Below are positions 13,198-24,097 of a DNA stretch of 64,000 nucleotides, one piece after another. Numbering within the stretch: the stretch's first letter is position 1; every line of letters starts with the position of its first letter. The notes under the pieces are model-generated. The model ran no database searches, had not been told where the DNA came from, and worked only from the letters and a program-made list of their open reading frames with translations. The DNA comes from Aquila chrysaetos chrysaetos. Lineage: Eukaryota; Chordata; Aves; Accipitriformes; Accipitridae. Both the position numbers and the translations under genes were made by a program. The DNA lies in the NCBI RefSeq assembly GCF_900496995.4, contig NC_044022.1:15080938-15144937 (forward strand), in the 5' to 3' direction.

Positions 13198-13306
13198 GAC
13201 CAGATTTTAAGCTGGAGTAAATCAGTATAACATGTAGATTTTAAGACCTCAAGCTACTTTGACATCATTAGAAATAAGCCAATTTACAGCAGCTGAGACC
13301 CTGACC
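13198..13306. repeat. Degraded palindromic (MITE-like) amniote repeat
   Basis: The left arm near 13198-13231 (CCAGATTTTAAGCTGGAGTA) and the reverse complement of the right arm near 13277-13306 (...TCAGCTGCTGTAAATTGG) are similar along about 28 bases. They resemble the CCAGAT..CAGCTGGTGTAAATCAG palindromes common in bird and turtle genomes, probably from an ancient non-autonomous DNA transposon. Family name not asserted. Confidence 0.5.
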
Positions 13307-14958
13307 TACAGTCTTTCTCCGGACAGTGCAATACCATATATTTTAGAGTTAATGTGAACAATATCTCAATATGCTCTATTCATTTTTGTTCTCTGCCCAC
13401 ATTATCATCTGCAAGTTTTCCTTTTTATCCTGCTACCGTAGAAATCCACCATCTGTTGCAAAGAACATTTACCGTTCAACTTTTAACTGTCTCAGTTGCC
13501 ATATCGAGGTCAGTGTATGGTTTCTGGATCAAAGTCCTTGGGTAAAAGAACTATGTGGGATAAATATGAATATATGAAAATCCTGTATTCTCTTTTAAAT
13601 TTCTACAGCATGGAAGGAGGGAACCCCTCATTTACTACTCCACAGACCCCTCCATTTTGCTGTGCTCAACTGAAAACCTTTTTCCGAGAGCCGTGCTCTC
13701 AAATTCCCCTTTTGTTTTTTTGAGGCAGCTGCCTCTCATTTCATCTCATATCCACTGGCATCTAGATTTATTTGTTTGTTGTGGTACCTGATTCCCTCAC
13801 GCAGAACAACTGCTCTCTGTAAAGAGGTTAATTGATAAAAATGCATAATTCAATCACAACCTGACTGCCAGGCTGTCACAGGTTCCTCTTGCTTTGCCTG
13901 GATCTCTTTTGCCATGTTAAGCCGAGACCACGTGTCATGGCAAGAAACAGAGCAGCACTACAGCATTGCTGCGGAGAGGAAAAGGCACTTTATTTGACAT
14001 TCACCACACGTCACTCAGGACATATTCCTGGTTTCCTTTTGGGTCTTTGCTTCCTATTGGTAGTCATTGCTAGGTAGGATTTCTCTGAGTCGCCTCACTC
14101 GGAAACATTTCCCAGTTCCCTGGGTGTGTGCCCAGCTCCACATCAGCGTAAAACATGCAGGTGCACCAAGTCCTCTCCCCTACAGCTGCATGCCCTAATC
14201 TCCAGCAAGAGGGAACTTGGACATGACAGAAACCACACCATGCTCCAAACAGGTGCCAGTCTGGATATTTAGGGAGAGCAGAGTCCCAAAGTGCACTAGG
14301 GTGCTCATCAAAGCAATCTCTGCAGAGCTTCGGTACCTTTCAGCAAGCTGATTGCTGCTGTGTGACAGGACTAAAACTGTGCAGCCAGAGTCCCAGTGGT
14401 ATGAGGTTTCTGTCGAAAAATCAGCATAGTCTCCACAAGAGGTTTTACTCCTGCTGGCTACACAAACTCATCCTTCTCTCTTCTACCTGGATATGTTGAA
14501 ATGTGCACTGAGTGAACTGGCCAACCTCCAGGAGACAGGCTGCTGGAAATATTTTAGGTTTTGGAATACAGACCTGCACTGCAACTTGGGGAAAAGACAC
14601 AGAGCAGTCATGTCTTGTGAAGCAGAACTCCAGTGTCTACCAAAACTCAGTCTTCCTGAATGTGTCAGCGATGGATGGTAGCCCTAATTAAATACTTCAT
14701 GACCCAGTGATTAGAAGATTATGCTTAGCTGGAGACACCACATGTTTGCTAATAATAGTAGAGTAACTCTAGCAGCAGAGATACATCTCTATAATATCTT
14801 AGTCCCTGAGATAAGCACATAGGTCTTTGCTCTGAAATATGCAGAAAACAGGTTTTTCCTACATCCCAAGTAAGCAGATATTGCCACTAACTGCTCAGCC
14901 ACTGAATTCAATCACCCTCAATGAAGTTCTAAGCAGTTGTCTCCCAGAAAACTTGCAT

Positions 14959-15002
14959 CTAAGTAATCTGAACTACCTAAATAATCTAAGTGATCTGAAC
15001 TA
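14959..15002 (+). repeat. Short direct repeat, period 27 bp
   Basis: CTAAGTAATCTGAACTA at 14959-14975 recurs as CTAAGTGATCTGAACTA at 14986-15002 with one mismatch, 27 bp apart. It looks like a local duplication. Confidence 0.75.
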
Positions 15003-16232
15003 GAGATACTACATGGCTCTAGAGCTTACTACACAGATCCAAGCCCTTTCTCCTTCTTCCATTTAAAAGCATGATCTTTTGGTATGGTCTCTGGCTGTTG
15101 ACAGTCACTATAAAGCAATGATACAGGTGTGGGTCACGTCATACACGTTTAGTGTATTTTTCTGTTTTCTTTCCCTTAACTTCCTTCTCATTTTCTTTAC
15201 CATGTTTAATTGCTTATGTGCATTCCTCTTCTCTTTTCTTCAGGCTACTTGTGGGTGTCTGTATGCAGGCCATTCAAAGTGGGTGCTCTGGAAAAGGGAA
15301 TAAGCCTGGAAATCTTCTGAACTGACTCTACAAAGAAAAATATCTCTCTTTTCATTTTCCATATATTCCACGTTGTTTCTTGACTAAAACTAAAAGCTTA
15401 ACCTGTCAGGCTTGTTTTAATCCTTAAAAAATACAACTGCAGCAATGATCTTTGTAGAAGTAAACAGAGATAAGCCTACTCTGAGGAAGCGAGGGGATTA
15501 GTTGAGTATCTCTGAATGGCTAAACCACTTATAATCATTATTTGTAGTGTACCCATCATGTGCTCATTATCCTACTATGTGCCAGGAAAGACAGAGTCAA
15601 AATAAATATGAGCAAAACCTTATTCCTTAATCGGCCTCTCTTTTTCACTGCATACATATGACTGGTTCTATAGCAGAGTTCCTGAAGAATTGCACAGCAT
15701 CCAGGGCATTTGCTTACCCAGAGTGGAAGAAGTTCACACAGCTGCTGAAAATCACAGATACCAGGCTCAGATACAGCTTGTTATAGTTTGCCCCGCTTCA
15801 CAAGAATAACCTCCGTGAATTATTTTGACCAACACCATTTTAAGCTAGCACAGCTAAATCATTCCTGCTTTGAAACTCTGGCAAATAATTCATTTGTCTC
15901 TCAGCAGGTATTCAGAAAAGGGATTTTCTTGACATGCTAAGCAATATATTGTCATCAGTACTACCACTGTCCTCTCACTGAACAGGAGAAATGAGCAGAT
16001 TTTGGTGCCTGGACAGGGAAATCTTGCTTTCAAGTTTGTTAAAGTTAATTTTAATGTAAAAATAAGCAACCAGAGGGTAACCTGCTCTCAGAGAAGCATG
16101 TTATTTATCAGATTACTTGTTTTCGATACACTTTCTTCAGTGGATTATCACTGACAGTCTTCTTGAAAGTTGTGTTTGAAATGAAGATTAGGTTAGGAGT
16201 TTTAGTAACATGACTTTTCCCATTCCTTTCAG

Positions 16233-16281
16233 ACTCATTGATATTCTGGCATTAAAGCACATCAAGACAGAACGTAGACAG
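16233..16281 (+). other. Candidate 49-bp exon framed by good splice signals (hypothesis)
   Basis: Upstream is a branch-point-like TAGTAAC (16204-16210), then a pyrimidine tract and TTTCAG ending at 16232. Downstream is CAG|GTATAA, with the donor at 16282. Between them one frame is open for 16 codons and reads LIDILALKHIKTERRQ. I cannot assign this peptide to a protein. Short splice-framed open stretches arise by chance in 64 kb, so this is only a hypothesis; it could equally be an exon of a non-coding RNA. Confidence 0.2.
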
Positions 16282-18694
16282 GTATAATTGTGGCAGTAAG
16301 TGAAATTCTTTTAAACAGAAATACATCAGAACCAAACTGTTAGTTCAACAGCCTGTAGTTCTAAACAAATTAAACAGGTTTTTTTGAGAAGTCGTGAATC
16401 CAAAAAAAGTGGGCCCAGTGCAAACCAGTTTTGAAAACAGCTTTTAGCGGTTGGTAAAATAAGGTTCTGGATAGTCTTCTTGTGGATGTTGTGGAGGAAA
16501 GCAGACAATGGAAACTGAGTTTAATAATTTAATGCATGTGATTATATGACTTGGCTGACTGCAATATCAGAAGCTAAAATTTGGCAATTCAGAAGGTCCT
16601 TCTCACTCTTATGTTCCTTTTAAATTACTAGGAATAGGATTTTACTCTTCTCCAAACCAGCAGAAACGTGTGGGGGTTTTTTTCCTGAATACAGTGGATT
16701 ATTTTCCGCTTATATGTGGGGGATCAAATATGCAGATTTTTACCAATGATGACAGCTTTATGAAAACTGTGTTGAGCTTTGGAAAAAAAAATGTTGGGCT
16801 TAAGTTAGTCCCCTGGAGACTTTTAGAGCTGAAAAACAAATATTTACTTAGAAATTTGATATGTAAGAAACACAAGTAATCTATATAACAAGAAAAGGTA
16901 CTCAGCTTACCAGTACTGAAGGGTAAGGTGAAGTTTCCGTAGATTTCAGGACTTGCAGAGCTGGTCTAAGCTGTGTTTTCAGACAAATACACCTTTTATT
17001 TCCCTGGGGAAATTGTGCCATACAGCTGAGTACATTGAGAAAGCAAAGAACTACTCTGCCAAGCAGATACAGCTCTCGCAGCAGCCAGGGAGTGAAAGAA
17101 GCCTGGGGCACTATGGATTTTCATAACCAGTAAATCTATGTGGTCACTGAGCAGAAGTTTGGGAACATGATGTTTTCATTTGACTATCAAACTGTGGAGA
17201 TTAGATAGTGAAGATTAGGTGGGACCTAGATGCCTAGATCATCTTGTGAGTTTTAGTCCATAGCATATGGATGTATAAAGCACAGTTATAAGCTTATACA
17301 TAGTCATATACTTACATTAAGTTTCTTGTAAGGCAGTTTATATTGTAACAGTCTAAAATTTTTGTATGAGAAGCTGTCATAAAGGCTTGACATAATTGTT
17401 ATAACCAACCCATAAGCAGTTGATTTATCTGCTCATCCCTTTTGCTTTGTGACACATTTACCCATGTATGAAACAGATATAATATACTAGCCTGCTACAC
17501 TATGAAGAATATTTGAAGCTGTAATTAGATACAGGTGCACAGATAGAGAGAAAGAAAGAAAGCAGAGAAAATATCATCCCAAAGCGAAACGTGTTTGAAA
17601 ACAGGTAATCAGAATATTCACAGAACCTGAAGCATTTGAAGTGCTACTGACAGCTTTACTTTTAATCACAAGGACATTCAGGTGTTGTTTCTACAAACCT
17701 CTGCTTTGATATTTTACTACCTCCCTTCTTTACGTTCTTGTTTATCCTGCCACCATTTGTCTCTCTCTAGACTGTGAGCTCTGCAGAGCAGAGCATCTCA
17801 CTATGTGTTTGTTTAATAATGAGGATCCCAATATCAGATGAAGCCTCTAGTCACTGCTGGAAGACAGCAATAATGATTTTGCATGCACTTCAGAAACACA
17901 TGTAGTAGCAACAGTTCAAGATTTTTGCTTCTTTGCAGAAGGCAACATACCACTGTGGGACAATTTCCTTTCTTTTCATGATCTGTTCCCATACTTCCCC
18001 AGTGCAATGCAACATTTCTCCCATGTTGTCTCAGTAGAGGCTGTTTACTAGGACTAACTTAATCTAGCTGAATCATTCCCCTCAACACCAATTAAAATTC
18101 ATAGCCATGTCTGAGAACAGAATTTTAGTCCAGGAAGCAAGTGGCTGGTTGATTACTTCTACGTGACATACCTTTAAAGCAATGCAGAACTAGAAAGACC
18201 ACCCTTCCTGGGCATATTAACCACATTTTTAATGGGCATTTGATCCTTATAATAACATGTAAGCTTTAACATAACAGAAAACAACACTGCTCTCCTGAAA
18301 TAGTCATGTTTGTTTCCTCCTGCACTTCAGCCCCCAGCTATTTTACTCAAAGGGATCAGAAGTCACAGCTGATCACTTGAGATGCAGAGGGCCATGACAA
18401 ATTGTGTCTTTATGTCTTTCAAATGGTAAACAAGAGGGTTGCAATACAGTTTCCTATGTCAAAAATGTTTTCTCTAATACTATAATCCTTTAATGGGCCA
18501 TCCAGTTTACCTTTTTACAGTATACCAGTTATTAAACTTGATAGTTAAATTACCAGATGAGGAATCAGAAGATGTGTATTCAGTAGTGGGTTTGCCTCAG
18601 ACTTTCACTATGACACTGAGGATCACTCCAACACTCCATGTGTCAAGTTCCCTAACTCTGGAACAGGGACTGTGAGACTGTATTTTTTCACAGA

Positions 18695-19112
18695 ACAGAA
18701 TCATAGAATCAGAATGGTTTGGGTTGGAAGGGACCTTAAAGATCATGTAGTTCCAACCCCCCTGCCATGGGCAGGGACACCTTCCACTAGACCAGGTTGC
18801 TCCAAGCCCCATCCAACCTGGCCTTGAACACTTCCAGGGATGGGGCAGCCACAGTTTCTCTGGACAACCTGTTCCAGTGCCTCACTACTCTTACAGTAAA
18901 TAATTTCTTCCTTACATCCAATCTAAATCTACCCTCTTTCAGTTTAAAGCCATTACCCCTTGTCCTATCACTACATGCCCTTGTAAAAAGGCCCTGTCCA
19001 CCTTTCCTGTAGGCCCCCTTTAAGTACTGGAAGGCTGCTACAAGGTCTCCCCAGAGCCTTCTCTTCTCCAGGCTGAACAACCCCAACACTCTGTCTTCAT
19101 AGGAGAGGTGTT
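18695..19112 (-). mobile_element. CR1 LINE 3' fragment, 5'-truncated
   Basis: Reading the minus strand, the element runs from a LFSLEKRRLWGDLVAAFQYLKG-type ORF2 tail (about 19077 leftwards) through the 3' UTR to the terminal ATTCTATGATTCT-type end near 18695-18715. An open frame at 18787-19089 covers about the last 100 residues of the ORF2 protein, including RTRGNGFKLKEGRFRLD and VVRHWNRLSRE motifs, up to the normal stop. The 5' part, including the reverse-transcriptase core, is absent as usual for CR1. Few differences from the 51785 copy suggest a moderately young insertion. Confidence 0.93.
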
Positions 19113-19688
19113 TTCCTTTGTCCTTATGAGATAAAGAGTATATATAGGGGGTACAGGAACAGAGTAATTATTGTCATAGTACCTCTCTGAACTAATTTGA
19201 GTACTACTGCAATACCAAGAGTAATAAAACAGTGATTAAAACCAAAAACAGAACTTTTGAGCTCATACAACATAATAGTTTAAATCAGTTGTAAGTGTCA
19301 AGAGTTAAGATGATTTATGTAACAAGATATTATAATTGATAAAACTGTTAATGGAACCTGAAAGTGTTTAATATTAGGTTGTGACTGATGCTTTGATTAT
19401 CTCAGGACTGGTGTCTAGTGTGAGATCCTAAAGTATTAGCTTTGTACATATGTATGCATAACTGTTTTGTTTTCTGAATAACAATGGAAAAGCATTTGCA
19501 GAAATGCATTAGATTTGGATTAAAAACTTACTCTGTAACACATCCAGCAAAGTTCCCATGCCTATGGACTGCAGCAGAGGACCAGACATAACTACAGAAT
19601 ATCTCATCACTGGACAAGGAATCAAAACATTATACCAATATATATATATATATAGTTTTGGTTTTATTTTTATTTGATGCTTATACTT
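19113..19688. other. Unique spacer between two CR1 fragments
   Basis: AT-rich DNA with an (AT)n run at 19638-19654 close to the next CR1 3' end. No gene seen. Confidence 0.7.
19638..19654. repeat. (AT)n microsatellite
   Basis: About eight AT units in unique DNA, 34 bp before the CR1 terminus at 19689. Confidence 0.85.
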
Positions 19689-19996
19689 ATCATAGAATCA
19701 TAGAATGGTTTGGGTTGGAAGGGACCTTTAAAGATCATGTAGTTCCAACCCCCCTGCCATGAGCAGGGACACATTCTGCTAGACCAGGTTGCTCAAAGCC
19801 CCATCCAACCTGGCCTTGAACGCCTCCAGGGATGGATGGGGCATCCACAACTTCCCTGGGCAACCTGTTCCAGTGTCTCACCACCCACACAGTGAAGATT
19901 TTTTTCCTAATATCTAGTCTAAATCTAACCTCTTTCAGTTTAAACCCATTACCCCTCATCCTATCACTACAATCCCTGTTAAAGAGTACTTCTAAC
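19689..19996 (-). mobile_element. CR1 LINE 3' fragment, 5'-truncated
   Basis: The minus-strand 3' end (CATAGAATCATAGAATGG on the plus strand) is followed by the TTGGGTTGGAAGGGACC block and the ORF2 C-terminus (RMRGNGFKLKEVRFRLD, VVRHWNRLPRE). It lies in the same orientation and looks like the same subfamily as the copy 600 bp to the left, but has a different 5' break, so it is an independent insertion. The frame stays open past the element into unique DNA to 20292, giving a 185-codon chimeric frame that is probably fortuitous. Confidence 0.93.
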
Positions 19997-20247
19997 ACTT
20001 CATTTGTATGCTGAGAATCACAGACAAGGAGCCATCTGTTTTTCTGACAGTGGTTAAAATTTAAATATTCCTTTAGAGGGGCTTGAATGATGAGGTAGAA
20101 GTTAACCAGCAGATAGGGGTTCAAGACACTTTCTAGGTGAAAATTGGAATCATGACCCCAGCTGAGAAAACCTGCACACAAAATTCTGGACTTGAAAAGC
20201 ATAAGCGGAAATTCAAAAAACTCTGAATCACCATTCTCTTTGCATTC

Positions 20248-20270
20248 TTTTTTTTTTTTTTTTTTTTTTT
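20248..20270. repeat. Poly(T) tract, 23 bases
   Basis: Uninterrupted T run. On the minus strand it is a poly(A), but no retroposed sequence with matching orientation was recognised beside it. Confidence 0.9.
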
Positions 20271-21869
20271 CCCTCTGATGTAGTTTTATCATATCAGGTA
20301 CATATCAATGCAGATACAGCTATGCTACCAGCCTCTAAGGAAGTTTTCTATAATCTTGAAACATGTATTCTATGCCTATAAAATATCCTATCAACCTTCT
20401 TACTCAGACAGTGAGAAAATGTATTGAATAAAGACCTATGTTCCTCGTATTTGCTGAGGCTGAGCCAGACTGATTTATCATTGCCTTGACTCCAGTACAA
20501 TAATTTACTCCAGCTTAAACTGAGTGTGAAATGGTATCACACTGATTCGAGTGATTTTGGTATTACATTAGTTTTGCATGCATGATGGCACAGGTTTTCA
20601 CTAAACATATTTAATTCTTTTGATTGTCTTGCCTACAAATCTAAACACAATGAGTCTTACTTAAACCAAGACCCCACAAGCATAGCCAAACTTCAGTCTC
20701 ATGGTTACTGAACCTTTTAACCAGTGTTATGCACCAAAGAGAACCATATTGCTTCTGCCACCCATGTTGAAGTGATACTTTCTGACATTATCTTAAAATT
20801 TACACCAAACAATTTCAATATCCAGATTTCAGAGCAGTCTTCAGAAGACAAAATGCAAAGGTGTAGGACTCTCCAGAGACATGCAATGAAAACAATATAA
20901 ATAAAACAGTTAAATGTAAAAGGTAGATCAATACTGTAATTATCATTTATTATCATTTATTATTTATGAAATAAGATAAGCATACAGAGCTGAATTCAGT
21001 CCCTTACAACTTCATTGATTTCAGGGATAAATTTGGTGCAATAACTTTGTATAATTTATATATAAGTTACCAGCTTTATTTCTTTGTTCTGCATTTCATA
21101 GATCCAAAACTTTGTTTAATCTTATGTCTCTTCCTCTGCACTAGCATTACAATTTTGACTACTTCTCCAGATAAAGTCCTTTTTCATCTTTCCATGTTTA
21201 GGTCTCCTTCCTCACTGTATCTGTCTTTTCTGGTCTCTTCACCTTTCATTTCATCCTTTTCCATTCCCCCTATGTCTTAGAATATCTTTCAAATATAAGG
21301 TTTTTCTTCCTTGACAGTTTCCAAGCTTTTCTTGCATCTCCCTCAGCCCCTTCATGTTCTCCATTTCAAGGCTCTGAACAACTGATCATCCATTCCATCT
21401 TTCCAAGTCTCTTGATGCTTTGTCCAAGATTATTTCTTCATTATCTTCTTTAACTACTGACAGTTCTGTGCCTGATGTCATGCTGCCCTTAGCTTTCAGT
21501 TCAGTGTGCAGGCCAACTATTTCCTTATCATAGATATGTCTTTCTGGTTTCTGTCTGTGCTTCCCACTTCTACCCATAGTCTCTAAAAAAATGCATTTAT
21601 CCAGTTGCTAGGTAATAGACCTGATAATAATCCAGAGCTACTCTGTATAGTCCTTTGTTGTAGGTATGGTTACTCTGACTTTCCCTGAATGCATCAAGGT
21701 TCCCACAGATGCACAGATCTGTTGTTTTAAGCACTGCAGTTTTAACTGAATGTATCAAGTCTAGTGAACACTTTAAAAAGGTGTATTAATCATTAAACAT
21801 ATCTAAAGTCATCTGGGTTTAAAAAAAACCTCAAAAACAGATGGCAAGCCTAAGTCTATCCATGGTGGC
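20271..21869. other. Unique non-coding stretch with possible ancient repeat scraps
   Basis: No gene. Short segments near 20500-20565 and 20992-21035 (CTTCATTGATTTCAG type) resemble ancient amniote interspersed repeats but are too decayed to name. A 10-bp unit, TATCATTTAT, is repeated exactly at 20941-20960. Confidence 0.5.
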
Positions 21870-22216
21870 AAAGAAGAGGTTAAGAGGCAGCAGGAACATT
21901 AACAGCAGCATAGAGGTTCTTGCAGTGTAGTTACAAAACAATGGACCCAAACCCTCAGTAGAGTCAGATGACTTGCTATAGACACATGTCCCTGCAGACC
22001 TGGACATCAGGAAAAAATTCTCCAGATAGGTAGTGCAGCACAGGAACAGTTTTCCCAGACTGGGCACATAATATTTATCCTTGGACGTTTTCAAGATTTG
22101 GCTAGAGAAAGCCATGGCTTATGTTATCTAGCATTGGCAGTGGTCCTGCTTCAAGATGGATCTTGGACATAACCTCCAGAAAACCCTTCCAAAGAGCATT
22201 TCTATGATTCTATGCA
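21870..22216 (+). mobile_element. Old CR1 LINE 3' end, decayed
   Basis: Plus-strand sequence follows the CR1 ORF2 tail and 3' UTR: a GACATCAGGAAAAAATTCTC block near 22004, GGAACAGTTTTCCCAGA near 22036, and a terminal CTATGATTCTATG at 22202-22214. The reading frame is broken in several places. It is clearly more diverged than the 18.7 and 19.7 kb copies. Confidence 0.8.
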
Positions 22217-22356
22217 TTATGGTGGGTATGATTCTTTGGGTAAGGAACTGATTTCTCATGTGGAGATATGGTCCTTCACTCCACTGGAACATGTTGCCCA
22301 AGTAAATTCAATTCTTCTGACTAAAGTTTACCTTACATACCTTGATAATGACTATT

Positions 22357-22376
22357 AAAAAAAAAAAAAAAAAAAA
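22357..22376. repeat. Poly(A) tract, 20 bases
   Basis: Perfect A20 with no upstream AATAAA at the usual distance and no recognised retrocopy. Confidence 0.9.
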
Positions 22377-22597
22377 TCAGGGGAAAGAGGTGCCTATAAA
22401 GCAGAGAGCCCTTATCTCAAAGACCCTACAGCATAAGCAGAAATTTAATACACAGATAGAAGGGCTTCTGCACAACAACATACAAAGTACACAGAAAGAA
22501 TGCCAGGTTTTCTCCTGTGGCCTTGAAAAAGTTTTATTTTCATATTTGTTTTGTTGAACTTGTCCATAGAAAAATTAGACTTCTGTCCGAAGAAAAG

Positions 22598-22887
22598 ATA
22601 GAATCATAGAATCATTTAGGTTGGAAAAGACCTTGAAGATCATCAAGTCCAACCATAAACCTAACACTGCCAAGTCCCTAAGGGGCACATCTACACATCT
22701 TTTAAATACCTTCAAGGATGGTGACTCTTTGGGCAGCCTGTTCCAATGCTTCATAACCCTTTCAGTAAAGAAATTTTTCCTAATATCCAATCTAAACCTC
22801 CCCTGGTGCAACTTGAGGCCATTTCCTCTTGTCCTATCACTTGTTATTTGGGAAAAGAGACCAACACCCACCTCACTACAACCTCCA
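22598..22887 (-). mobile_element. CR1 LINE 3' fragment, different subfamily
   Basis: The minus-strand terminus is GAATCATAGAATCATTTAGG, followed by a GACCTTGAAGATCATCAAGT block. The element then runs through an ORF2 tail reading [30 protein letters not shown] and ends near 22887. The 3' UTR wording (CATCAAGTCCAACC, then AACACTGCCAAG) differs from the 18.7 and 19.7 kb copies and marks another CR1 subfamily. Confidence 0.92.
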
Positions 22888-23836
22888 GATATCCTGGTAT
22901 TATCTTAGAACAAAAAAATTACAATGTTTGGAAAAAATGAAAAAGTATTTGGTAATGCTTTCTTGGTGACTTACAGGAGCTGTATTCAAAATTACTCAGG
23001 ACCCTTTTCTTCTTCATCAAATTCGATGGCCGGTCCTCATCTGCCATGATAGGTCTTCTTGTACTAAGAGATGTGGTCTGGCTAGGGCTAGAGGTAAAAA
23101 GAAACTTGGGGTCTATTGTGAGGAGGTTGGAATAAATTCTTACACTATGTAGAAAATGATCAGTTTAATTGGATGGAATACATGGAATGGATGAAATCAT
23201 CTCATCCCAGACACAAAGTCTCTGAAGAATTTCTGAGCATCACAGGTAACTAGGAATGGGAATTAAACTAGCCAAATAAAAGTCCTTAATTGGAAGAATG
23301 GAAGCTACAAAAATTAGTAGATCTAAAGCAATCTAGAAACATAGGAGAAGGTTTAAACAAGCCTGCACTGACCACTGAAAGCAGCAGCAGAAAGCAAGCA
23401 AGCAGCTTTACTAGTACTATTACTAGAAATATTCGATATTTTTCAGTAAACTTGTACGGACATGGCTAATTATGGGACCATTTCAGAATGTGGAGGGGGA
23501 ATACACTTCACATAAAAATGAAATAAAAAGAACTAAAAAAGACTGCCAAAAAGTAGGTGCACAGTCAGGTTAACGGGCTGGCAATTCTAGAAAAATCGGA
23601 GGTTTAGTGACTCCTTTGAACAGTGATCTGTTTGCGAATATAACATATAACACAACTGGCCAAAAAACAAAACTGAGAGTGCCTCTGTGTAAAGAGGAAG
23701 AGCTGACATGGGGTGTAAATCTTGGAAAAAATTCTGCTCCTGAAGTATAGGATAGATCTTCACGGGAAGCAGGAATAATGAGTTGAAAGCCTTTAGTCTG
23801 AGATAGGCTTAAAATGTTATTCTTTTCTTTCCTAAG

Positions 23837-24097
23837 CAATTTCCCAAGCCACTGGCATAATGTATAAAGAAAAGCAACTCTTTGGGGAGTTCCTTTCAGA
23901 TCTCTTCACCAAACAAGCCCATCAGCTCTGGCCTGAGCTTCCTGCCTCTTCAGACTCTCTGAAATGCCTGATGCTCCTTATTGGCCAGCTCTCATCAGCG
24001 CTGTGCTTGGTGCATGGCAGCACTGCTTACTATGCAAGCACATTTAGGCAACGTACAAACCCAAGAGACAGAATTGAGGCTTCTGAAGCCTGGAGAG
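23837..24097 (+). other. Exon-like GC-richer island (hypothesis)
   Basis: A pyrimidine-rich acceptor (TCTTTTCTTTCCTAAG, ending at 23836) and a consensus-like donor (GAG|GTGAGA, GT starting at 24098) frame 261 bp. One frame is open throughout, with an ATG at 23860 and residues such as QLWPELPASSDSLKCLMLL. The patch is visibly richer in G+C than its surroundings. I do not recognise the peptide and saw no second exon to join it. It may be a genuine coding or lncRNA exon, or coincidence. Confidence 0.18.

Larger units (their letters stand above)
13307..18694. other. Unique non-coding stretch
   Basis: No recognisable gene. The stretch contains a short 27-bp-period direct repeat at 14959-15002, a candidate 49-bp exon at 16233-16281 (listed separately), and a somewhat GC-richer patch at about 13890-14360 with no recognised content. 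No other interspersed repeat was identified. Confidence 0.6.

Noticed and set aside
15181..15303. Strong pyrimidine tract and CAG acceptor at about 15243 followed by a short open frame
   Set aside because: No acceptable donor follows and the frame reaches a stop at 15301; not listed as an exon.
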